A stretch of DNA of 64,000 nt from Bartonella sp. AU16XJBT (lineage in GTDB: Bacteria; Pseudomonadota; Alphaproteobacteria; Rhizobiales; Rhizobiaceae), in the NCBI RefSeq assembly GCF_028618665.1, contig NZ_JAQITF010000003.1, positions 158,104 through 222,103 on the forward strand, in the 5' to 3' direction. Below the pieces are notes generated by a model, which was given only the letters and a program-made list of their open reading frames with translations, was not told the origin of the DNA and did not search any database. Shown in pieces: positions 20,612-31,719 of this stretch. The translations under genes and the position numbers were made by a program. The first letter of the stretch is position 1, and each line of letters opens with the position of its first letter.

Positions 20612-21532
20612 ATGGCAATTCTTTTATTAGCCGAACATCAGACAGAAGAAACCGCAAAAGCGCTCACCGCAGCACACGCACTCAAGAGCGATATCGATAT
20701 TTTGGTTTGCGGAGAAGACATTCAAACGATAGCAGAAAAGAGTGCTAAACTTAATGGTGTGCGGCAAGTTCTTATTGCTGAGGCAGACTATTTAGCCCAT
20801 CAACTCGCAGAACCTATCGCCGATACAATCATCTCACTCGCAAATGATTATGATGTGATCATGGCCCCATCCAGCAGCACTGGAAAAAATGTAATGCCGC
20901 GCGTAGCGGCTCTTCTTGATCTTATGCAAATTTCAGATATTACCGCCGTTCTTTCTCCCGATACCTTTAAACGACCCATTTATGCAGGCAATGCCCTTGA
21001 AACTGTCCGCAGCAATGACACCAAAAAGATTATAACCGTTCGCACAGCTTCTTTCACACCAACGCCTTCCCAAAATAATTCTGCGCCCATTAAAACAATA
21101 ACACCAGCGCCCAACCCCAATCTTTCTTCTTTCGTAAAAGCAGAAACCAACACAAGTGATCACCCTGATCTCACTTCTGCACGTGTTATTATATCAGGCG
21201 GGCGTGGTCTTGGTTCACAAGAACAATTTATGGCCCTTCTTCTTCCTCTTGCAAACAAATTAAATGCGGCTTTAGGGGCTAGCCGCGCAGCAGTTGACGC
21301 AGGCTATGCGCCCAATGATTGGCAAATTGGACAAACAGGAAAAGTCGTTGCCCCTAAACTCTATATCGCCGTTGGCATTTCCGGTGCAATCCAACATTTA
21401 GCCGGTATAATGGATTCTCAAATTATTGTTGCCATTAATAAAGATGAAGAAGCACCCATCATGCAAATTGCCGATTACGCCCTTGTCGGTGATCTCCATC
21501 AAATTATTCCAGAATTGGAGAAAGCTTTATAA
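20612..21532 (+). CDS. etfA: Electron transfer flavoprotein alpha subunit
   Basis: A 306-residue alpha subunit that binds FAD. The C-terminal domain has SGGRGLGSQEQF, LGASRAAVDAGYAPNDWQIGQ, the GKVVAPKLYIAVGISGAIQH block and an IVAINKDEEAPIMQIADY segment, all typical of FAD binding in EtfA. The N-terminal domain is more variable. It lies 62 bp after etfB, and the gap holds a tiny repeat of TAGAGTAC. ETF-QO starts 3 bp after its stop. Confidence 0.95.
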   Translation: MAILLLAEHQTEETAKALTAAHALKSDIDILVCGEDIQTIAEKSAKLNGVRQVLIAEADYLAHQLAEPIADTIISLANDYDVIMAPSSSTGKNVMPRVAALLDLMQISDITAVLSPDTFKRPIYAGNALETVRSNDTKKIITVRTASFTPTPSQNNSAPIKTITPAPNPNLSSFVKAETNTSDHPDLTSARVIISGGRGLGSQEQFMALLLPLANKLNAALGASRAAVDAGYAPNDWQIGQTGKVVAPKLYIAVGISGAIQHLAGIMDSQIIVAINKDEEAPIMQIADYALVGDLHQIIPELEKAL

Positions 21533-21535
21533 GCC

Positions 21536-23197
21536 ATGAAAGCAGCTCTGCATGATCAGCGTGAAAGTATGGCGTTTGACATCGTCATTGTTGGAGCAGG
21601 ACCCGCAGGACTTTCTGCTGCCATTCGTCTAAAACAAATTAATCCCGATCTTTCTGTCACAATTGTTGAAAAAGGAACCGAAGTTGGGGCTCATATTCTC
21701 TCTGGCGCCGTTGTTGACCCCATCGGTATCGATACACTCTTACCGGAATGGAGAAGTGACCACGACCACCCCTTTAAAACCCCTGTTACCCGTGACCAGT
21801 TTTTTTTTCTAAAGCCTCACAAAGCAACACGGTTGCCCAATATCTTGCACCCCAAAATCTTATCTAATGACGGGTGTTATATCGTTTCACTTGGAAGCGT
21901 TTGCCGCTGGCTAAGCAAAAAAGCCGCGGCGCTCGGTGTTGAAATTTATCCCGGTTTTGCCGCAACAGAACCCATCCAGAATGAGAATGGAGCCATCATT
22001 GGTGTTCTCACCAGTGATATGGGACTTAACAAAGATGGAACCCCTGGAAAAAATTATATACCTGGTATAGCATTATTGGCAAAATATACTCTGATTGCGG
22101 AAGGAGCACGCGGCTCAATTGCAAAACAACTGATACAAACTTTCAACCTTAGTAAAAATCGTGAACCCCAAAAATTTGGCCTAGGTCTTAAAGAACTCTG
22201 GGAAATTGAACCACAAAAACACCAACGCGGTTTAGTGCAACATTTTGCCGGTTGGCCCTTAGACAATAATACCGGCGGTGGTGGTTTTCTTTATCATCAA
22301 GAAAACAATGTCATTTCTGTCGGTTTTGTTGTACACTTAGATTACAAAAATCCTTATCTTTCTCCTTTTGAAGAATTTCAACGTTTTAAAACACATCCAA
22401 AACTCTATGAAACCTTCAAAGGTGCAAAGCGTCTTTCCTATGGTGCCCGTGTTATCAGTGAAGGAGGGTGGCAATCTGTACCAAAGCTCACCTTTCCTGG
22501 TGGCGCGCTTATTGGCTGTTCTGCTGGCTTTGTTAATGTTCCTCGCATCAAAGGATCACACAATGCCATCTTATCTGGCATCTTAGCCGCCGATAAAATT
22601 GCTACCGCTCTTGCGCAAGGACGTACCCATGATGAGGTCAAAGAAATCGAAGAACAATGGCGAAAAGGACCCATTGGCAAAGATCTTTATAAAGTGCGAA
22701 ATGCCAAACCGCTTTGGGAAAAATATGGGACAAAATATGGAATTAAACTTGCCGGTTTTGATATGTGGTGGCAACAACTGTTCGGATTTTCCTTATTTAA
22801 AACACTCCCCCATGTCAAGGAAGATTATGCTTGTCTTGAACCAGCAGAAAAATTTCAACCCATAGCTTATCCAAAACCCGATGGTGTTGTAACGTTTGAC
22901 CGCCTTACAAGTGTTGCCCTTTCCAATACGCACCATGAAGAAAATCAACCTTGTCATTTAAAAATAGCCTCATTAGAAAAGCAAAAGGACTCCGAATATG
23001 CCGTCTATGGAGGACCTTCCACACGCTATTGCCCCGCCGCTGTCTACGAATGGCTAGAGCATAAGGATCATCTCACTTATATGATCAACGCTTCAAATTG
23101 CATACATTGTAAAACGTGCGACATTAAAGATCCCAACCAAAACATCACTTGGATCTGTCCGCAAGGCAACGAGGGCCCCTTCTATCCCAATATGTAA
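21536..23197 (+). CDS. Electron transfer flavoprotein-ubiquinone oxidoreductase
   Basis: A 553-residue inner-membrane-associated flavoprotein that passes electrons from reduced ETF to ubiquinone. The N-terminal FAD site is GAGPAG (20-25). The C-terminal 4Fe-4S ligands are C522, C525, C528 and C541 (NCIHCKTCD ... WICPQG). Full family length. The ATG at 21536 lies 3 bp after etfA. An internal Met at residue 12 is also possible. The trio implies active fatty-acid or amino-acid oxidation feeding the quinone pool. Confidence 0.95.
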   Translation: MKAALHDQRESMAFDIVIVGAGPAGLSAAIRLKQINPDLSVTIVEKGTEVGAHILSGAVVDPIGIDTLLPEWRSDHDHPFKTPVTRDQFFFLKPHKATRLPNILHPKILSNDGCYIVSLGSVCRWLSKKAAALGVEIYPGFAATEPIQNENGAIIGVLTSDMGLNKDGTPGKNYIPGIALLAKYTLIAEGARGSIAKQLIQTFNLSKNREPQKFGLGLKELWEIEPQKHQRGLVQHFAGWPLDNNTGGGGFLYHQENNVISVGFVVHLDYKNPYLSPFEEFQRFKTHPKLYETFKGAKRLSYGARVISEGGWQSVPKLTFPGGALIGCSAGFVNVPRIKGSHNAILSGILAADKIATALAQGRTHDEVKEIEEQWRKGPIGKDLYKVRNAKPLWEKYGTKYGIKLAGFDMWWQQLFGFSLFKTLPHVKEDYACLEPAEKFQPIAYPKPDGVVTFDRLTSVALSNTHHEENQPCHLKIASLEKQKDSEYAVYGGPSTRYCPAAVYEWLEHKDHLTYMINASNCIHCKTCDIKDPNQNITWICPQGNEGPFYPNM

Positions 23198-23490
23198 CCT
23201 CGACCTCATCATTGTTTGTTCTGCTAAAATTGCAATATACAAAACACAATCGATAAAAATATTTTTTCAGATGAGAAATCTATCAATCACCTTCATACAT
23301 AGGCTCTTTCACGATATAAAAAGTTATCCTATTGTAAAGTAACCAACGATTTAAGCAAATCAACCCGAGTAAATAAGCCGTTGTCATGATAAAAATGTCC
23401 TGATAAAAATTAAGAAAAAATAGCTTATGAGTATGGATAAAATTTTGATAAGATCTTGGGGTCAAGGGAATTTAATGAAGAGAAAAAGGC

Positions 23491-24381
23491 ATGTGTGAGA
23501 ACGCATATTTTATAGGTGCGCATGCTTATTCGGCCCCCCTCATAGAGCCAGGGCTTTATCTTGTGGCAACACCGATCGGGAATCTTGCAGATATTACGCT
23601 TCGTGCTTTGCAAGTGTTGGCAGGCGTTGATATTTTAGCGTGTGAGGATACGCGGGTAACACGTGTTTTGTTGGAACGTTACAGTATTCGAAAAAAAACT
23701 TTTCTCTATCATGAATATAATGCGCAAAAAGCAGGTCCAAAGCTCTTAGCGGCTTTAGCAGAAAACAAAACGGTAGCGCTTGTTTCAGATGCGGGAACAC
23801 CGCTTATTTCTGACCCTGGATTTCGATTAGTCGAAGAAGCCCGTAAGGCGGGTCATAAAATTATTCCGATCCCTGGAGCATCAGCTCTTTTAGCAGCTCT
23901 GATACCAACAGGGCTTCCGACCGATAGCTTTTTCTTTGCAGGTTTTTTAAGTGCACGCAAAGCGCAGCGTCAAAAACGATTAGAACAATTAAAAGAGATT
24001 CCAGCAACTTTGATTTTTTATGAATCACCACATCGTCTTGTTGAAACTTTACAGGATATGGTCACTTTTTTTTCGGCAGATCGACCGGCCGCCATTTGTC
24101 GTGAATTAACAAAAAAATTTGAAACCGTAGATGTTTCTAATTTGGGAAGTTTGTTGGAAAACTATAGAAAACAGACACAGATTCGAGGAGAAATTGTTGT
24201 GCTTGTTGGAGAATCATCATCTTCTTGCTTAAATGTAATCAGTGATCAAGAAGTTGATGAAATGTTATTAGAAGGCGCTCGGACACATTCTGCTGCTCAA
24301 ACAGCAGCTTTGGTTGCAAAAAAGACCGGTTTGAAAAAGCAGGAACTTTTCCAGCGATTAATTTCTTTAAAAAATACGTAA
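23491..24381 (+). CDS. rsmI: 16S rRNA (cytidine-1402 2'-O)-methyltransferase
   Basis: A 296-residue SAM-dependent tetrapyrrole-methylase-fold enzyme that 2'-O-methylates C1402 in the ribosomal P site. Motifs are [53 protein letters not shown] and FYESPHRL. Start taken at ATG 23491. It is followed after 4 bp by yraN, the common rsmI-yraN pair of alphaproteobacteria. Confidence 0.95.
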   Translation: MCENAYFIGAHAYSAPLIEPGLYLVATPIGNLADITLRALQVLAGVDILACEDTRVTRVLLERYSIRKKTFLYHEYNAQKAGPKLLAALAENKTVALVSDAGTPLISDPGFRLVEEARKAGHKIIPIPGASALLAALIPTGLPTDSFFFAGFLSARKAQRQKRLEQLKEIPATLIFYESPHRLVETLQDMVTFFSADRPAAICRELTKKFETVDVSNLGSLLENYRKQTQIRGEIVVLVGESSSSCLNVISDQEVDEMLLEGARTHSAAQTAALVAKKTGLKKQELFQRLISLKNT

Positions 24382-24385
24382 AATA

Positions 24386-24766
24386 ATGCATAAGACGATA
24401 CCAAAAAAACAGAGAAAAAAGTCTTTTTATCGAGGGGTTCGTGCAGAAAAATTGGCTGCTTGGTGGCTGCGTTTCAAAGGATTTCACATAGCTGAAATGC
24501 GTTTTAAAACAAAGTGTGGGGAAATTGATTTAATTGCACGACGTGGAAATTTAGTATTAATTGTTGAAGTCAAAGCACGTTCAACGTTGATGGAAGCAAT
24601 GGAAGCGGTTTCCCGAATGAATGAAAAGCGAATTGAGGCAGCAGCTGATATTTGGCTCGCACGGCAAAAAGATTATGCCCTTTTGTCTGTACGCTTTGAT
24701 TTGATTGCAATTTTACCTTGGCGTTGGCCAAAGCATATCCCCGCATTTTTTACATCTGATCGATAA
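24386..24766 (+). CDS. yraN: YraN family (UPF0102) nuclease-fold protein
   Basis: A 126-residue member of UPF0102, with a restriction-endonuclease-like fold. Key pattern: [14 protein letters not shown] near 20-40, then [21 protein letters not shown] with the conserved E/D-D-EVK arrangement, and [11 protein letters not shown]. The biochemical role is unsettled. It follows rsmI closely and is probably co-transcribed. Confidence 0.9.
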   Translation: MHKTIPKKQRKKSFYRGVRAEKLAAWWLRFKGFHIAEMRFKTKCGEIDLIARRGNLVLIVEVKARSTLMEAMEAVSRMNEKRIEAAADIWLARQKDYALLSVRFDLIAILPWRWPKHIPAFFTSDR

Positions 24767-24868
24767 GAGGAGTCCCCGTTTTAACCATGCTCAATAAAAA
24801 ACATTTCGCCTTTATGTGTATATGCGTTAAAAAGTCTATAACAATTTAAGCGCTATAAGGAGCAAAAT

Positions 24869-25114
24869 ATGGATGATTATGAAAAGTTTGCAACAGGTTT
24901 GCTCATTGTTTTTGGAGCGCTGATTATTGGTGGTTTAATGGCAATGCATATTGTACTGATGAATAAACCAGGTTTTTTATTTGCATTAGCCGCAGCTGTT
25001 GTTGGTTGGTTTTCTGCTTTTGCCGTTCTATTTGACAAACCAAAAATCTATTTGGGCTTGATTATTCTTGCAATGCTCTGTGTTGCTTCCTCAATTAGCA
25101 TTTATGTGAGTTAA
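24869..25114 (+). CDS. Small membrane protein, unrecognised
   Basis: An 81-residue protein with three hydrophobic segments (about 9-31, 34-52 and 58-79) and a short acidic N-terminus. A ribosome-binding site (AAGGAG) lies 8 bp before ATG. I do not recognise a family. It lies between yraN and the ProC-like gene on the same strand. Confidence 0.6.
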   Translation: MDDYEKFATGLLIVFGALIIGGLMAMHIVLMNKPGFLFALAAAVVGWFSAFAVLFDKPKIYLGLIILAMLCVASSISIYVS

Positions 25115-25169
25115 AACACCTGAAATGTTGATTGAGATTCCTTTTAAAATATAAAATTGAGAAATAAAA

Positions 25170-25961
25170 ATGAAACTTGGCTTTTTGGGAACAGGCACAA
25201 TCAGCGCTTCCATGGTGGATGGCCTCATGAGAAGCGCCTTTAATGTTTCCTCCATGATTGTTTCACCGCGCAATGCACAGACAGCAGAGCGTCTTTCACG
25301 CACTTATGATAAGGTGATGATTGCTGAAAATAACCAAGCATTACTTGATATGAGTGATTGTGTTTTTCTTTGTTTACCCAATCAAATTGCAGAAGGCGTT
25401 TTGCGCTCCCTTCATTTTCATCCAGAACAGCTGGTTATCTCCGTTCTTGCTATGGCAAAAACCGCAGAAGTGGAAGCGTGGATCAACCATAAAGTTTATC
25501 GTGCTGTTCCGTTACCTTTTGTCGCAGAGTGCAAAAATTTAACACCCATTTATCCCGATCATCCCTTTTTACGCACTTTATTTGATGCATTGGGGGGCAC
25601 ATTGGTGCTCGATAAAGAAGAGCAGTTTAATCTTTTTATGACAGCGGGTTCTCTTATGGGCGTATATTTTAATTTTATAGAAACAGCCCATCAATGGTTT
25701 ATAACACAAGGGTTAAACAAACAACAATCAGCAGAGTTCCTTGCCATGATGTTTGGAAATCTTACAGATGAAATGCGTAAAATTATAGCAACGGATCATT
25801 CTAGCTCTCTTAATTTTGCACTGCTTGAAAAAGAGTTTTCGACAAAGGGGGGAACAAATGAATTTTTGTCAAATTATTTTTCTCATCAAGGGGGGAAAAG
25901 TGCTCTAACAACGGCTCTTGAGGCGACTTTACAAAAAATGAATGCTTCTAAAAAGACTTAA
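25170..25961 (+). CDS. Pyrroline-5-carboxylate reductase-like oxidoreductase
   Basis: A 263-residue protein with an N-terminal Rossmann NAD(P)-binding motif (GFLGTGTISASMVDG) and the overall layout of the P5C reductase (ProC) family, including VFLCLPNQIAEGVL and a helical C-terminal dimerisation domain. The normally conserved substrate-binding T-x-PGGTT loop is degenerate here (FSTKGGTNEFL), so proline synthesis is uncertain and a different substrate is possible. Confidence 0.75.
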   Translation: MKLGFLGTGTISASMVDGLMRSAFNVSSMIVSPRNAQTAERLSRTYDKVMIAENNQALLDMSDCVFLCLPNQIAEGVLRSLHFHPEQLVISVLAMAKTAEVEAWINHKVYRAVPLPFVAECKNLTPIYPDHPFLRTLFDALGGTLVLDKEEQFNLFMTAGSLMGVYFNFIETAHQWFITQGLNKQQSAEFLAMMFGNLTDEMRKIIATDHSSSLNFALLEKEFSTKGGTNEFLSNYFSHQGGKSALTTALEATLQKMNASKKT

Positions 25962-26806
25962 CCAACCTTTTTCTCATCTCAAATATGAGAATTATGGATC
26001 TATTGATTGGGCTCTTTGTGAACATGAATTAATAAAATTGTCTGCGATAGGTCTTTCAAGAGTAGGAAAAACAGATTTTTTAACTACCTATTCCTTTAAT
26101 TTACATCAATAAAAATAAAACTTTTAATTAATCCTCAAGATATTTTTAGAGCACAAAATCACTTATAAGAAGAAAATTCGTCCTTTAATACTTTAATATT
26201 TGAAATGAGAATAGTGACAAAATCTTTTCCCATTGTACGTTCTCTTGTCATAAAATAAAAAATGTTTGTTTGTCTCTTAAAAAAGGAAGCAACATTTCGA
26301 TAAAATCGTTTAAAAAGAACGTAAATAAACTTGCCAACTTTATGCAAAAATAGAGGAAAACTTTAAGGATGCAAAGAACATAATGGATATGACTTCTCTC
26401 TTTTTATTTAAGGAGAAATGCTATGGGATCTCTACAGTTCACAGAATTTTTTACGTTCTATCATTCACAAGCACTCTCGTGAAATGAATGAAACACATTA
26501 AGAAATATTCTCTTTTCAAACAAGCACTTGCATAATAAACATAAATATATTCTTGAGAATTTTGTTGTTGCATAAAAAGCTTATCCCGATAAAAACCGCG
26601 GACAATGAAAACATGAGAGAATGCATCATCTCCACTTTTTTAAAGATCTTTTTTTCGATGCTTTTGAACGTAGAAAGACCGAATGAAAAGATGATGATAA
26701 AAAATTATTTTCTCCGGATTAAAATTCATTTTCCCTTACAAAAGGGCAACTATTTTTATATCTTTCATAAGTGTATTTTAGCAAACTCTCTTAAACAAAC
26801 ATATGT
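25962..26806. other. Intergenic, no gene seen
   Basis: About 850 bp of AT-rich sequence between the ProC-like gene and the converging mrp gene. Only short ORFs without motifs are present. I find no RNA gene or strong terminator. Confidence 0.5.
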
Positions 26807-27868
26807 TCAAAAGAGTTTATTTTTTATTTGATCAACAATTGTACGATACAGTTGCGCATGTTCGCCATCAGGCTGAGCAACAAAAATAGGGTTCCCCTCA
26901 TCGGAAGAAAATCGTAAGGCTGCATCAAGTGGTATTTCTGCTAAGAACGGGACCTCTCGACGTTCTGCTTCACCCCGCGCCCCACCATGGCCAAAAATAT
27001 CGTAGCGTTTTCCTGTATCAGGAGCGATAAAATAACTCATATTCTCAATCAGTCCTAAAATAGGAACATTGACTTTCATGAACATTTCTATCGCTTTACG
27101 TGCATCAATTAAAGCAAGATCCTGAGGCGTAGAAACAACCAACGCCCCCGTTAATCGTACTTGTTGCGCAAGCGTCAATTGTGCATCCCCTGTACCCGGC
27201 GGCATATCCACGACTAAAACGTCCAAAGGCCCCCATACAACATCTCGTAACAATTGCGTTACAGCGGCCATCACCATAGGACCACGCCATACCACCGGCT
27301 TTTCTTCCTCCACCAAAAATCCCATCGACATCAATTTAAGATCGAATTTTTCAAGAGGTTGAATCTTTTTTCCGCCCATTAGTTGTGGTTTTTGGTTAAC
27401 AAGTCCTGTCAAACGTGGCAAAGACGGACCATAGATATCTGCATCCATCACCCCTGTTTTGAAACCTGCATCTTGTAAAGCTAAGGCGATATTGATCGCC
27501 ATCGTCGATTTTCCCACCCCTCCTTTTCCAGAAGCAACAGCAATGACATGGCGCACACCTTCTATAGGCATTTTTACAGGCAAGAGATTTGCTCTGCGTC
27601 TAGGTGCTCCCTTTGTTGTTTTTTCTGCTGTAAGCGTGACGACAACAGATTCCACGCCCTCCAAAGCACATACCAACTCTTCAGCAGAACGGCGCAATGA
27701 TTCCCATTCTTGCACACGTCCATCAGGAACTGTAATGGAAAAGAAAACCTTGCCATCAGCAATTAATATTTCTGAAAGAAGCCCCAACGATACAATATCG
27801 CTTTCAAGATCTGGTCCTTTGATTTTACGTAATACGTTGCGGACAGTCTCACTTGTGATAGGATCCAC
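26807..27868 (-). CDS. apbC: Mrp/ApbC-type iron-sulfur cluster carrier ATPase
   Basis: A 353-residue P-loop ATPase of the Mrp/NBP35 family. Residues 1-80 form a MIP18/DUF59-like domain. The deviant Walker A ASGKGGVGKST is at about 112-122, followed by MDADIYGPSLPRL and the Walker-B-like VDMPPGTGDAQLTL. The CxxC motif that holds the bridging 4Fe-4S cluster in E. coli ApbC is absent: the expected place reads ENMSYFIAPDTGKRYDIFG. From memory this is common in related alphaproteobacteria. It converges with nothing and lies divergent from rpmH. Confidence 0.92.
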   Translation of the reverse strand: MDPITSETVRNVLRKIKGPDLESDIVSLGLLSEILIADGKVFFSITVPDGRVQEWESLRRSAEELVCALEGVESVVVTLTAEKTTKGAPRRRANLLPVKMPIEGVRHVIAVASGKGGVGKSTMAINIALALQDAGFKTGVMDADIYGPSLPRLTGLVNQKPQLMGGKKIQPLEKFDLKLMSMGFLVEEEKPVVWRGPMVMAAVTQLLRDVVWGPLDVLVVDMPPGTGDAQLTLAQQVRLTGALVVSTPQDLALIDARKAIEMFMKVNVPILGLIENMSYFIAPDTGKRYDIFGHGGARGEAERREVPFLAEIPLDAALRFSSDEGNPIFVAQPDGEHAQLYRTIVDQIKNKLF

Positions 27869-28458
27869 GCTCTTTCCTCTCTATAAAATACCAACAAATA
27901 CAAGCATAAGAACGAAAAATACTGACAGGTTCATCACCCTAAAATCTCTACTTTACTTAAGGATTATAAAGTATAAATGACTTATATTTTATCTCTTTTT
28001 AAAAACACGAAACCACCCTTAAATAAAGAAACTCAAGCACAAAATCTGCTATAAAAGCTTATCAAACACGTTTGTGTGCCAACACTTTAATGAATATTCT
28101 GATAAGGGTTTTGTAAAACACAAAACTGAGAAAAACTCTTAATATCAAAGTATTTTTTAAATTGAGCATACAATAATCTGTCACACTTTTTTAAGTCTTT
28201 AACGCTCTCGTCATTTATTTTCTGTAGACTCAATCGCTATTTTCTGACATTTTCAAATGTATCATAAAAAAGTGTCACAAACAGTTATGAAAGTGCTTTA
28301 TATTTTTTCAAGCGTAAGAAAAACAATCTAAGATTGACTTTTTTTACATTTTTTCTTATGGGTTAACAGCCGTCTGATAGGATAAAATTGTTTATCTCGC
28401 GCATAACTGCTGATGAAACGAAAACTAAGAAGGGCCGCACTCCGCGGTATTTAAATAA
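27869..28458. other. Divergent intergenic region mrp / rpmH
   Basis: About 590 bp, AT-rich. It holds the leaders of mrp and of the rpmH operon. I see no gene in it. A possible rpmH promoter is listed separately. Confidence 0.5.
28334..28362 (+). promoter_or_regulatory. Possible rpmH promoter
   Basis: TTGACT (28334-28339) and TATGGG (28357-28362) are spaced by 17 bp, about 95 bp before rpmH. The -35 is good and the -10 weak, so this is only a candidate. Confidence 0.3.
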
Positions 28459-28593
28459 ATGAAACGTACGTACCAACCCTCTAAACTTGTCCGTAAACGC
28501 CGCCATGGGTTTCGTGCACGCATGGCTACAGCTGGAGGACGTAAAGTCATTGCTGCAAGACGTGCTCGTGGACGTAAGCGACTCTCTGCTTAA
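28459..28593 (+). CDS. rpmH: 50S ribosomal protein L34
   Basis: A 44-codon gene for L34, the small basic large-subunit protein. The sequence [18 protein letters not shown] followed by [10 protein letters not shown] and [10 protein letters not shown] is unmistakable. It is first in the conserved rpmH-rnpA-yidC order. Confidence 0.97.
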   Translation: MKRTYQPSKLVRKRRHGFRARMATAGGRKVIAARRARGRKRLSA

Positions 28594-28712
28594 CCCTTTA
28601 AATTTTCACAACCGTTGAGGATTGCTCATCATTTCTTCGTTGTGAAACTTTTGTTATGAACTTCTAATGCTTGGTCAGCCAAGCATTTAGTGAAATTGCG
28701 AAATGTTCTTTT

Positions 28713-29105
28713 ATGAAGAAAAAACATCCCTGCCGCATTCGCAAAAGAGCAGACTTTTTGGCTGTCCGTACAGGAGAAAAACGACGGGGGCCTTTATTTT
28801 TACTCGAAGTAAAATCTCGTGAACAAACAACAGAAAGAAAATCTTCTCTTGTTGCGCGTGTGGGCTTCACTGTTACCCGTAAAAATGGTAATGCTGTGAA
28901 ACGTAATCGTATCAAAAGACGCTTGCGTGAAGCCGTACGCGTTGGTGTAACAAACCACATGGAAGCAGGAACAGACTATGTTATTGTAGCGTATCGCGAT
29001 GCGTTACATGCGCCTTTCACATCTTTGATTAGTGAATTAAATCGGCGAATAAAACCAAAAACAAAACATCAGCAACGACAACAAGGGTGTACGAATGGAA
29101 TATAA
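28713..29105 (+). CDS. rnpA: Ribonuclease P protein component
   Basis: A 130-residue basic protein subunit of RNase P, which assists the catalytic RNA in tRNA 5' maturation. The RNR signature is visible as [16 protein letters not shown], preceded by [11 protein letters not shown] and VGFTVTRK. I chose ATG 28713 because the protein then begins like the family. A longer frame from 28671 adds 14 unmatched residues. The 3' end overlaps yidC by 11 bp. Confidence 0.94.
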   Translation: MKKKHPCRIRKRADFLAVRTGEKRRGPLFLLEVKSREQTTERKSSLVARVGFTVTRKNGNAVKRNRIKRRLREAVRVGVTNHMEAGTDYVIVAYRDALHAPFTSLISELNRRIKPKTKHQQRQQGCTNGI

Positions 29106-30939
29106 CCGCAATTTCTTTATCGCTATTGGCTTATCTTTCCTAGTGCTCATCGCATGGCAATTTCTTCATGTTGCTCCCAAACAAGCAAAATTACAAAAAC
29201 AACAAGCCATCACACAGCAACAGCAATTGTCAAAACAACAATCAGCCCTTTCTACTGCCACAGTGAATTCTTCTGACGATACCGCAACGCATCAAGCAAC
29301 ATCAATCATCGAACAGCCAATGACTCCCGAAATCCGGAAAGCTGTATTAGCCAAAACAGAGCGTGTTGCGATCAAAACCAATGAACTGGAAGGCTCTATT
29401 AATCTTGTTGGTGCACAATTTGATGATCTTCGCCTTAAGAAATATCGTGTAACAGTCGATAAAAAATCACCGGAAATCGATTTGCTCAATCCTAAAGGAT
29501 TCAAAACGACTTACCTTGCTGAATTTGGTTTTGCAAGTGCATCTTTGCCAGCAAAAGCCTTGCCACAATCCGATACACAATGGCAAATAGAGGGAAACAA
29601 TACGACCCTAACCCCTTCAACTCCCATCACTTTGATTTATAATAATGGACAAGGACAAATCTTCCGCCGCACCCTTTCTGTTGATGATCATTACATGTTT
29701 ACCATTGAGGATTCTATCAGCAATGAAAGTGATCAACCAATATATCTCTCATCCTATGCCCGCGTTGCCCGTGCAGCACCACCAGAACATACAAATGCAA
29801 CCTATTTGCTTCATGAGGGGATGATCGGTATTGCAGGGGATTCGCTCAAAACTGAAAAATATAAAACCCTAGCAGAGCTTGATCCAAATCCTGCTAATGG
29901 ACAAAAGAGCATGGCTTTTTCCAAAGTGACAGGAGGCTGGATTGGCATTACCGATAAATATTGGGCTGTAGCGGTTATTCCTCCGCAAGATAAAGAATAT
30001 ACAAGCCGTTTTATTTATTTTGATCGTTTACAAACCCATTATCAATCTGACTTGCTAGGATCGCCTTTAACGATTGCCCCTAATGAAACAAAAACCGTTA
30101 CAAATCGTCTTTTCGCTGGTGCAAAACAAGTTGAAATCATTAATCACTATCAAAACGATCTAAAAATCAACAAGTTTGCTCTCTTAATTGATTGGGGTTG
30201 GTTTGATTTCATCACAAAACCCATGTTTGCCCTCATTGACATTCTTTATAAGCAAACAGGAAATTTTGGTATTGCCATCCTTCTTGTCACAGTTCTCTTA
30301 AAAACACTTCTTTTCCCTCTCGCCAATAAGTCTTATCAATCTATGGCGCGCATGAAGCTGCTACAACCGCGGTTGCTAGAGATAAAAGAAAAATATCCCG
30401 ATGACAAAAACAAACAACAACAAGCAATCATAGAACTGTATAAAACCGAAAAAATTAATCCCCTTGCAGGGTGTTGGCCAATGTTGGTTCAATTTCCAAT
30501 ATTCTTTGCACTTTATAAAGTTCTCTATATCACCATTGAAATGCGCCATGCACCTTTCTTTGGCTGGGTTCAAGATTTAGCTGCCCCTGATCCGACGTCT
30601 CTTTTCAACTTGTTTGGTCTCTTGCCATACACGACACCAGCATTTCTTATGATTGGTGCATGGCCTTTGATTATGGGGATAACAATGTTTTTACAAATGC
30701 GTATGAATCCTGCTCCTCAAGACCAAACCCAAGCGATGATCTTCACATGGATGCCAGTCGTCTTTACTTTTATGCTTGCCTCTTTCCCTGTTGGTCTTGT
30801 CATCTATTGGGCATGGAACAATATATTGTCGATCATTCAGCAAGGTATCATGATGAAGCGCCAAGGAGCCAAAATTGAGCTTTTTGATAATTTAAAAGTC
30901 TTGTGGAGAAAATCACCCAAAAAAGAAGAGCAGAAATGA
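29095..30939 (+). CDS. yidC: Membrane protein insertase YidC
   Basis: A 614-residue YidC/Oxa1 insertase of the inner membrane. It has an N-terminal helix (7-24), a Gln-rich linker (about 27-50), a large periplasmic beta-sandwich domain (about 80-355), and a C-terminal five-helix core. Core motifs are [52 protein letters not shown] and [20 protein letters not shown]. It overlaps both neighbours: rnpA by 11 bp, engB by an ATGA. Confidence 0.97.
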   Translation: MEYNRNFFIAIGLSFLVLIAWQFLHVAPKQAKLQKQQAITQQQQLSKQQSALSTATVNSSDDTATHQATSIIEQPMTPEIRKAVLAKTERVAIKTNELEGSINLVGAQFDDLRLKKYRVTVDKKSPEIDLLNPKGFKTTYLAEFGFASASLPAKALPQSDTQWQIEGNNTTLTPSTPITLIYNNGQGQIFRRTLSVDDHYMFTIEDSISNESDQPIYLSSYARVARAAPPEHTNATYLLHEGMIGIAGDSLKTEKYKTLAELDPNPANGQKSMAFSKVTGGWIGITDKYWAVAVIPPQDKEYTSRFIYFDRLQTHYQSDLLGSPLTIAPNETKTVTNRLFAGAKQVEIINHYQNDLKINKFALLIDWGWFDFITKPMFALIDILYKQTGNFGIAILLVTVLLKTLLFPLANKSYQSMARMKLLQPRLLEIKEKYPDDKNKQQQAIIELYKTEKINPLAGCWPMLVQFPIFFALYKVLYITIEMRHAPFFGWVQDLAAPDPTSLFNLFGLLPYTTPAFLMIGAWPLIMGITMFLQMRMNPAPQDQTQAMIFTWMPVVFTFMLASFPVGLVIYWAWNNILSIIQQGIMMKRQGAKIELFDNLKVLWRKSPKKEEQK

Positions 30940-31580
30940 CAAGAGATTCTTTCCTTTCTGGAATTTTTTCTCGCAATTGGGTTTTTATTCGTGGTGTTCC
31001 CGCAATACGCTTTCTCCCCCCTGAAGGACCACCAGAAATTGCATTTGCAGGACGTTCCAATGTTGGAAAATCATCTTTAATCAACGCACTTGTCCAGCAA
31101 AAAGGCTTAGCACGGACCTCAAATACACCAGGACGGACTCAAGAGCTTAATTATTTTGTCCCCGATGGCTTCAGTGGGCAACAAGGAGATCTTCCTCCTT
31201 TCGCATTCGTAGATATGCCGGGTTATGGTTTCGCTGCTGCTCCTAAAAATCTGGTTGATGCTTGGACAAATTTGATTTTTAGCTATTTACGGGGACGCAC
31301 AACACTAAAACGTGTATATCTCTTGATTGATTCACGGCACGGAATCAAAAATAATGATGAAGATGTTCTTGCACTCCTTGATAAAGCAGCTGTTTCTTAC
31401 CAAATTGTTTTGACAAAAAGCGATAAAGTCAAATCAAATGCTTTGGAAGAATTAATGATGACCACACAAACAAAACTTCTCAAACATCCAGCAGCTTATC
31501 CTGAGATCCTTGCAACTTCTTCAGAAAAATCATACGGTTTGGAAGAATTACGTGCTGCCATTTTGCAAACCATTGCATAA
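30936..31580 (+). CDS. engB: Ribosome biogenesis GTP-binding protein EngB/YsxC
   Basis: A 214-residue TRAFAC-class GTPase needed for large-subunit assembly. G1 is GRSNVGKS (39-46), followed by TSNTPGRTQ (G2), VDMPGYGFA (G3) and LTKSDK (G4). ATG 30936 overlaps the yidC stop (ATGA), supporting this start over the frame beginning at 30903. Confidence 0.95.
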   Translation: MTRDSFLSGIFSRNWVFIRGVPAIRFLPPEGPPEIAFAGRSNVGKSSLINALVQQKGLARTSNTPGRTQELNYFVPDGFSGQQGDLPPFAFVDMPGYGFAAAPKNLVDAWTNLIFSYLRGRTTLKRVYLLIDSRHGIKNNDEDVLALLDKAAVSYQIVLTKSDKVKSNALEELMMTTQTKLLKHPAAYPEILATSSEKSYGLEELRAAILQTIA

Positions 31581-31719
31581 GAAAACGCATTCATATTATT
31601 AACAATTTATTAAGCATAATTGCTAGCCGCTGCTAATGATCTTGTACTTCTAGTCAAGCATCTTTATAAAAAAGATGACTTGAAAGAATTCTTATCAACT
31701 CTATTTAATAGTGTAAATT

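Noticed and set aside
23283..23465. 60-codon minus-strand ORF between ETF-QO and rsmI
   Set aside because: No ribosome-binding site, no family pattern, and composition like the surrounding non-coding DNA.
26159..26347. 62-codon minus-strand ORF and neighbouring 92-codon plus-strand ORF (26553-26831)
   Set aside because: AT-rich, no motif or ribosome-binding site; the second runs into the mrp 3' end.
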